Assembly (NCBI RefSeq): GCF_000718025.1
Contig: NZ_JODS01000023.1
Coordinates: 1 to 64,000 of the forward strand
Direction of reading: 5' to 3'
DNA length: 64,000 nucleotides
Source: Kitasatospora purpeofusca
GTDB taxonomy: Bacteria > Actinomycetota > Actinomycetes > Streptomycetales > Streptomycetaceae
The position numbers and the translations under genes were made by a program. The notes below the pieces were generated by a model. That model was not told the origin of the DNA. It ran no database searches and saw only the letters and a list, made by a program, of their open reading frames with translations. Positions 59,638 to 64,000 of this stretch are shown here, piece after piece; position 1 is the stretch's first letter, and each line of letters begins with the position of its first letter.

Positions 59638-59658
59638 GCCCCGCCCTCGCGGCGGGGC
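59638..59658 (+). terminator. short hairpin after the epimerase gene
   Basis: Eight-base arms GCCCCGCC and GGCGGGGC with a 5-nt loop. A TACGAT box (59666-59671) just after it is a candidate -10 for the blaI-like gene. Confidence 0.5.
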
Positions 59659-59731
59659 GCGGCCGTACGATGGGCGGGCGCCGGGCACAGGAACAGGAGA
59701 CCCGGGGGCGGGACGGCGGAGGAGCGGACGG

Positions 59732-60118
59732 GTGCTGCGCGGACTGGGCGATCTGGAGGCCGAGATCATGGACCGGCTCTGGTCCTGGGACCGGCCGGCC
59801 ACCGTGCGCGAGATCGTCGACGACCTGCAGCGGCAGCGCCCCGTCGCCTACACCACCGTCAACACCGTCGCCGACATCCTGCACACCAAGGAGTGGCTGC
59901 GGCGGACCAAGGTCGGCCGGGCCTGGGTCTACGAGCCGACCTGCACCCGGGAGTCGTACACCGCGCAGCTGATGCACCAGGCGCTGGAGACCAGCCCGGA
60001 CCGCGCCGGGGCCCTGCTGCACTTCGTCGACCGGATCAGCGGCGACGAGGCGACGGCCCTGCGCGCCGCCCTGGCACAGGTCGAGGCGCGGGGCGAGGCG
60101 CGGGGCGACGACCGGTGA
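59732..60118 (+). CDS. BlaI/MecI/CopY-family repressor
   Basis: The 128-residue protein has the BlaI winged helix: LGDLEAEIMDRLWSWDRPATVREIVDDLQ and AYTTVNTVADILHTKEWLRRTKVGRAWVYEP, then an oligomerisation helix. BlaI repressors are cleaved when a partner M56 sensor protease is activated by beta-lactams or other signals. The partner overlaps the 3' end of this gene. The GTG follows GGAGGAGCGG. Targets are unknown, and no beta-lactamase with clear class A motifs is adjacent. Confidence 0.92.
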   Translation: MLRGLGDLEAEIMDRLWSWDRPATVREIVDDLQRQRPVAYTTVNTVADILHTKEWLRRTKVGRAWVYEPTCTRESYTAQLMHQALETSPDRAGALLHFVDRISGDEATALRAALAQVEARGEARGDDR

Positions 60119-60990
60119 CCCTGGCCCTGCTGGCGCTCCACCTGCTCCTGGTCGGCGTCCTGCTCCCGAGGCGGCTGGCCGGCTCGCCGCGCCTCCAGTC
60201 CCGGCCGGCCCTCGGCGCCGCCGTCTGGCTCGCGCTGATGGCCTCCTTCGGCACCGGACTGCTGCTGGCCGCCCACCACCTGGTGGCGCCGCTCGGACAC
60301 GAACCGGCCGGGCTCGTCGGCCTGCTCCCGCACCTGGAGCCGGCCGTCGCGCCGCACGCCCACGACTGGTGGGCCCCGGTCGCGGCCGCCGGCGCGGTCG
60401 CGGCGGTCACCGCCGTGCTCGCCGCGCGGGCCGCCCTGGCCCGGCGGCGGCACCGGGAGACGCTCGACCTGGTGGCCACCCGGGACCGGGGGCGCCGGCT
60501 GCTCGTCCTGGAGGACCCCCGGCCCGCCGTCTACTGCCTGCCCGGCCGCCGGGCCCGGGTGGTGGCCACCCGGGGCGCCGTCGACCTGCTGGACGAGCGC
60601 GGCCTCGCCGCCGCCGTCGCCCACGAGCACGGGCACCTGCACGGACGCCACCACCTGGTCCTGCTCGCCGCCGACACCTTCGCGCTCCTCCTCGGCCGGC
60701 TCCCGCTGGCCCGGCTCGGGCGGACCGAGGTGGCGCTGCTGCTGGAGATGGCGGCCGACGACGCCGCGCTCGCCCGGGTGACCCCCGGTGAACTCGCGGG
60801 CGCGCTCTACGCCCTGGCCACCGCCGGGAGCGGGGCGGGACCGGCCGGCATCGCCGCCGCGTCCACCGGCGTGCTCGCCCGGGTACGGCGCCTCGCCCGG
60901 ACCCCCGCGCCCCCGGCCCCCGCCTACCGGCTGGCCGCCCTCGCCGCCCCGCTCCTCCCCTATCTGCTGGCCTGCGCCCCGCACCCGTAG
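60115..60990 (+). CDS. M56-family membrane zinc metallopeptidase
   Basis: The 291-residue protein has three N-terminal helices (about 2-20, 34-56, 84-106), a gluzincin domain with AHEHGHLHGRHH (HExxH, about residues 173-177) and further helices at the end. It has no extracellular penicillin-binding domain, so it is shorter than BlaR1 and the stimulus must be different. It overlaps the repressor gene by 4 bp (GTGA). The pair is a BlaI/M56 signal-transduction module. Confidence 0.9.
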   Translation: MTLALLALHLLLVGVLLPRRLAGSPRLQSRPALGAAVWLALMASFGTGLLLAAHHLVAPLGHEPAGLVGLLPHLEPAVAPHAHDWWAPVAAAGAVAAVTAVLAARAALARRRHRETLDLVATRDRGRRLLVLEDPRPAVYCLPGRRARVVATRGAVDLLDERGLAAAVAHEHGHLHGRHHLVLLAADTFALLLGRLPLARLGRTEVALLLEMAADDAALARVTPGELAGALYALATAGSGAGPAGIAAASTGVLARVRRLARTPAPPAPAYRLAALAAPLLPYLLACAPHP

Positions 60991-61031
60991 CGCGCCGGGG
61001 GTGGCACCGGCGCCAGGGGTGCGGCCGTGCC

Positions 61032-62060
61032 TCAGGGCCGGACGGCGCCGACGTAGGGCATGGCGGAGATCGGGAGGACCTCCACGTTCTTCCCCGTGCG
61101 CGGAGCGTGGATCATCCTGCCGTCGCCGATGTAGAGGCCGACGTGGTGCAGGTCGCCGTAGAAGAAGACCAGGTCGCCCGGCTGGAGGTCGGCGCGGGCG
61201 ATGCGGGCGCCGGCGTTCCACTGGGCCTGGGAGACGCGCGGCAGCTGGACCCCGGCCGCGCGGTAGGCGGCGCCGGTGAGGCCGGAGCAGTCGTAGCCGG
61301 ACGGGCCGGTGGCGCCCCAGACGTACGGCTTGCCGAGCTCGGAGTAGGCGAACTGGACCACGGCGGCGGCCCGTCCGGAGACGGGGCCGGTGAAGGCGGG
61401 CCGCTCGGCGGCGGAGCGGGAGGCGCGGGTGGCGGCGGGCTCCTGGGCGTTGACCTTGGCCCGGTCGGCGGCGCTCAACTTGTTGAGCAGCGCCTGGGCC
61501 TTGGCCAGCTTGTCCTGGACCGCCTTCTTCTCGCCCGCGAGCGCGGTGGCCGCCTGGTCGAGCTGGGCGAGGGTGGCGGTCGCCTCGGCGCGGTCCTGGT
61601 CGAGCCGGCGCTGCTCGGCCAGGGCCTGGCGCAGCAGGGCCGCCTGCGAGTCGACGACCTGGTTCTGGGCGGCGGCCCGGGCCAGGTAGGCGCCGGGGTC
61701 GGAGTCGAGCATCAGCTGGACGGACGGGTCGATGCCGCCGTTGCGGTACTGGTCGGCCGCGACGGCGCCGAGCTGGGTGCGCAGTTCGTTCATCGCGTCC
61801 TGGCCCCGGGCCACCTTCTCCTGGATCCGGCTCGCCTCGCCCTGGAGCTTCTGCTGCTTCTCCTGGAAGCCGTTGTAGCGCTCGATCGACTGCTCGGCCT
61901 CCTCGTTGAGCCGGTCGACCTCCTCCTTCACGGTGGCGAGGCCCGGCGCCGGCTCGGCCTGGGCCGGTCCCGCGGTGAGGACGACGCCGCCGGCCATCGC
62001 GGTGGTGAGGACCGCCAGACGGGCCCGGCCGGGCGGGCTGGGCTTGCGGCGTTTTCCCAT
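61032..62060 (-). CDS. secreted NlpC/P60 peptidoglycan hydrolase
   Basis: The 342-residue protein has a signal peptide (about 1-36), a long coiled coil (about 40-205; EEVDRLNEEAEQSIERYN, QEKQQKLQGEASRIQEKV, LAEQRRLDQDRAEATATLAQLD), and a C-terminal NlpC/P60 domain with catalytic Cys in GYDCSGLTGAAY and His in HHVGLYIGDGRMIHAP. It cleaves the D-Glu to diaminopimelate bond of cell-wall peptides, as RipA-type enzymes do. AGGAGA lies 11 bp before the ATG. It is convergent with the M56 gene, 41 bp away. Confidence 0.94.
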   Translation of the reverse strand: MGKRRKPSPPGRARLAVLTTAMAGGVVLTAGPAQAEPAPGLATVKEEVDRLNEEAEQSIERYNGFQEKQQKLQGEASRIQEKVARGQDAMNELRTQLGAVAADQYRNGGIDPSVQLMLDSDPGAYLARAAAQNQVVDSQAALLRQALAEQRRLDQDRAEATATLAQLDQAATALAGEKKAVQDKLAKAQALLNKLSAADRAKVNAQEPAATRASRSAAERPAFTGPVSGRAAAVVQFAYSELGKPYVWGATGPSGYDCSGLTGAAYRAAGVQLPRVSQAQWNAGARIARADLQPGDLVFFYGDLHHVGLYIGDGRMIHAPRTGKNVEVLPISAMPYVGAVRP

Positions 62061-62307
62061 GGTGTGCGGTCTCCTGGCGGCGAGAAGGGGCGAAGTCCGG
62101 GCCGGAAGGACCGAACGGGGTGAATGGACTGAACAGAGCGAATGGAGCGGACGGGGTGAACACGGGCGGGTGAAAGGGCAGGCCGGCGTGCGCCGGGCGT
62201 GCGCGCCCGCTCCACCCGCGTTCTCCTAAGCAATTTAGTAGATAACCGCCGGGCTTGCGCAAGCCGCCTGCGGACAGCCACCGGGTCCGCCCGCCCCGGC
62301 CGGGCCC

Positions 62308-62362
62308 GCACCCCCTCACAACCCCCTCACGAGCGCCCTCGCGCACCCCCTCACAACCCCCT
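62308..62362. repeat. two 20-bp direct repeats in the divergent NlpC/P60-mutA region
   Basis: GCACCCCCTCACAACCCCCT occurs at 62308-62327 and 62343-62362. The 397-bp region 62061-62457 also has an AT-rich stretch (62226-62246), where the minus strand has TTGCGC followed 16 bp later by TACTAA, a possible promoter of the NlpC/P60 gene. No riboswitch was recognised. Confidence 0.65.
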
Positions 62363-62444
62363 GGTGGCACCGGTAGTGCAACAGAGTGCACAGAGAGGGC
62401 AAGGTCACACCCTTCGCCTCTCCTGCGCCCCCGCGCACGGGCGC

Positions 62445-62450
62445 TAACCT
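62445..62450 (+). promoter_or_regulatory. -10 box of a leaderless promoter for mutA
   Basis: TAACCT is followed by exactly 7 bp and the ATG at 62458, and no Shine-Dalgarno pairs well with 16S rRNA. Confidence 0.6.
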
Positions 62451-62457
62451 GCGGGGC

Positions 62458-64000
62458 ATGACGGTCCCGCCCGAAGGGCTTCCCCTGGCCGCCGAGTTCC
62501 CGGCCGCCCACCGCGAGCAGTGGCAGACCCTCGTCGAGGGTGTGCTCCGCAAGGCGGGGGCGCAGCCCGAGGACGGCGCCGCGGCCGAGCACGCGCTCGG
62601 TACCGCGCTCCAGGACGGGCTGCGCGCCCGCCCGCTGTACACCGCCGAGGACGCCCCGGCCGACCCCGGCCTCCCCGGCTTCCCGCCGTTCGTGCGCGGC
62701 GCCCGGCCGCAGGGCGCCTCGGTCTCGGGCTGGGACGTCCGCCAGCGGCACAGCGACCCCGATCCGCGCCGCACCAACCAGGCCGCACTGGCCGACCTGG
62801 AGCACGGCGGCGGTTCGCTCTGGCTGGAGCTCGGCGGCGCGGGCCTGCCGGTCACCGCGCTGGGCGAGGCGCTCACCGGTGTCTACCTCGACCTGGCCGG
62901 CGTGGTCCTCGACGCGGGTGCCGAGTTCCCCGCCGCCGCCGAGCAGCTGTTCGCGCTGTACCGCGAGCGCGAGGTCTCCCCCGGCTCCGCCGTCGCCACC
63001 CTGGGCGCCGACCCGCTCGGCCTCCAGGCCCGCACCGGCGACGCCGCGCGCACCGACGCCCTGCTCGCCGAGGCCGCCGCGCTCGCCACCCGCTGCGCCG
63101 AGGGCTTCCCCGGCGTGCGTGCGCTGGCCGTCGACGCCCTGCCGTACCACGGGGCCGGCGCCTCGCCCGCCCAGGAGCTGGGCGCCTCGGTCGCCACCGG
63201 CGTCGCCTACCTGCGCGCGCTCACCACCGCCGGCCTCTCCGTGGACGCCGCGCTCGGCCAGCTGGAGTTCCGCTACGCGGCGGACGCCGACCAGTTCCTG
63301 ACGATCGCCAAGCTCCGCGCCGCGCGCCGGCTCTGGGCCCGGGTGGCCGAGGCCTCCGGCGCCACCCCGGCCGCCTCGGCGCAGCGCCAGCACGCCGTCA
63401 CCTCCGACGTGATGATGACCGCCCGCGACCCGTGGGTGAACATGCTGCGCACCACCATCGCCTGCCTGGCCGCAGGTGTCGGCGGGGCCGACGCGGTGAC
63501 CGTGCTGCCGTTCGACACCGCCGTCGGCCTGCCGGACGCCTTCGCCCGCCGGATCGCCCGCAACACCCAGGCGATCCTGCTGGAGGAGTCGCACCTGGCC
63601 CGGGTCGTCGACCCGGCCGGCGGCTCCTGGTACGTGGAACGGCTGACCGACGAACTCGCCCACGCCGCCTGGGCGTGGTTCCAGGAGATCGAGCGGGCCG
63701 GCGGCCAGCGCGCCGCCCTGGAGTCCGGCCTGGTCGAGGAGCGGATCGCCGCCACCTGGGCCGAGCGCTCGGTCCGGCTCGCCAAGCGGCGCGAACCGGT
63801 CACCGGCGTCAGCGAGTTCCCCAACCTCGGCGAGCAGGCGCTCGTCCGCGAGCCGGCCCCGGCCGGCCCCGGCGGCGGACTGCCGACGGTGCGGCGCGCC
63901 GAGGCCTACGAGGCACTGCGCGACCGCTCGGACGCACACCTCGCGGCCACCGGCGGGCGCCCGGCGCTGTTCCTGGCGTCGATCGGCACCGCCTCCGCGC
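62458..64000 (+). CDS. mutA: methylmalonyl-CoA mutase small subunit, N-terminal part
   Basis: The frame is open from the ATG to the right edge (514 codons). FPPFVRGARPQGASVSGWDVRQRHSDPDP near 80-107, SDVMMTARDPWVNMLRTTIACLAAGVGGADAVTVLPFD (about 318-355) and ARNTQAILLEESHLARVVDPAGGSWYVERLTDELA (about 365-400) are mutase barrel signatures, each given in pieces. The small subunit lacks the active site of MutB but is needed for the heterodimer that interconverts methylmalonyl- and succinyl-CoA. The missing C-terminus and mutB should follow in the next sequence. Confidence 0.95.
   Translation, partial: MTVPPEGLPLAAEFPAAHREQWQTLVEGVLRKAGAQPEDGAAAEHALGTALQDGLRARPLYTAEDAPADPGLPGFPPFVRGARPQGASVSGWDVRQRHSDPDPRRTNQAALADLEHGGGSLWLELGGAGLPVTALGEALTGVYLDLAGVVLDAGAEFPAAAEQLFALYREREVSPGSAVATLGADPLGLQARTGDAARTDALLAEAAALATRCAEGFPGVRALAVDALPYHGAGASPAQELGASVATGVAYLRALTTAGLSVDAALGQLEFRYAADADQFLTIAKLRAARRLWARVAEASGATPAASAQRQHAVTSDVMMTARDPWVNMLRTTIACLAAGVGGADAVTVLPFDTAVGLPDAFARRIARNTQAILLEESHLARVVDPAGGSWYVERLTDELAHAAWAWFQEIERAGGQRAALESGLVEERIAATWAERSVRLAKRREPVTGVSEFPNLGEQALVREPAPAGPGGGLPTVRRAEAYEALRDRSDAHLAATGGRPALFLASIGTASA

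Noticed and set aside
62061..62457. c-di-AMP (ydaO-type) riboswitch upstream of the NlpC/P60 gene
   Set aside because: Such switches often precede wall-hydrolase genes in streptomycetes, but I could not find the conserved core blocks on the minus strand here.
1..64000. tRNA, rRNA or tmRNA genes
   Set aside because: I looked for T-loop-like GGTTCGAATCC motifs and cloverleaf patterns in intergenic regions and found none convincing; a tRNAscan-SE run would be decisive.

Overview
The window is a 64 kb stretch of chromosome from a streptomycete-type actinomycete (Streptomyces, Kitasatospora or a close relative; the sequence alone does not settle the genus). The evidence is very high GC, coding frames with G or C at almost every third position, many GTG starts, -10 boxes of the TANNNT type, several probable leaderless genes, RbpA with a sigma-R type promoter, a DasR-like GntR regulator beside a family 19 chitinase, and only one TTA codon found in all the genes. 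I call 60 protein genes, one FMN riboswitch, about a dozen hairpin terminators and several candidate operators and short repeats. I see no tRNA, rRNA, CRISPR array, insertion sequence or prophage, and the region reads as conserved chromosome.

Layout. 1-3.2 kb: a partial Pro/Ser-rich protein on the minus strand, a small membrane protein, and a DsbA-like thioredoxin with a VKOR partner (envelope disulfide formation). 3.2-8 kb: serine hydrolase, GNAT, ankyrin protein, then a tiny membrane peptide with an FtsK/TraB-like protein whose P-loop lacks the lysine. 8-16 kb: rbpA behind a perfect sigma-R promoter motif, fxsA, lnt, a GNAT-like protein, amidohydrolase, Lrp/AsnC regulator and acyl-CoA dehydrogenase. 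16-23 kb: a P-loop nucleoside-kinase-like protein, an EccA/CbbX-type AAA protein with TPR repeats, a sugar-epimerase-like protein and two overlapping CNNM/CBS transporters.

23-29 kb: a PH-domain protein, hisG, hisE and the riboflavin operon. From the FMN riboswitch this runs ribE, ribM (PnuC-like), ribBA, ribH, with 4-bp overlaps in its first half; hisE and hisG follow in the same direction. 29-36 kb: small stress and metabolic proteins (SCO4226-like, ABM, PNPOx, YegP, HIT), a Tat-exported phosphatase, a DasR-like GntR, a GH19 chitinase with a dre-like operator, and a second serine hydrolase. 36-46 kb: a 1242-residue PAS-PAS-GAF-GAF-GAF-PP2C-HATPase regulator, a MarR/MFS efflux pair with a palindromic operator, an RluA pseudouridine synthase, and a second, membrane-bound PP2C.

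46-64 kb: DUF5995, GuaB1, an unusual zinc-ribbon SDR, NUDIX, then a PadR/ABC-ATPase/FtsX-permease operon with a perfect operator palindrome and a TTA (bldA) codon. It ends with a DUF1275 protein, asparagine synthetase, a TIGR01777 epimerase, a BlaI/M56 sensor pair, an NlpC/P60 hydrolase and the start of mutA.

The main non-coding signals are three 12-bp palindromes spaced exactly 20 bp apart at 50456-50507, 20-bp direct repeats just beside them, and a set of genes with TANNNT exactly 7 bp before the start codon.
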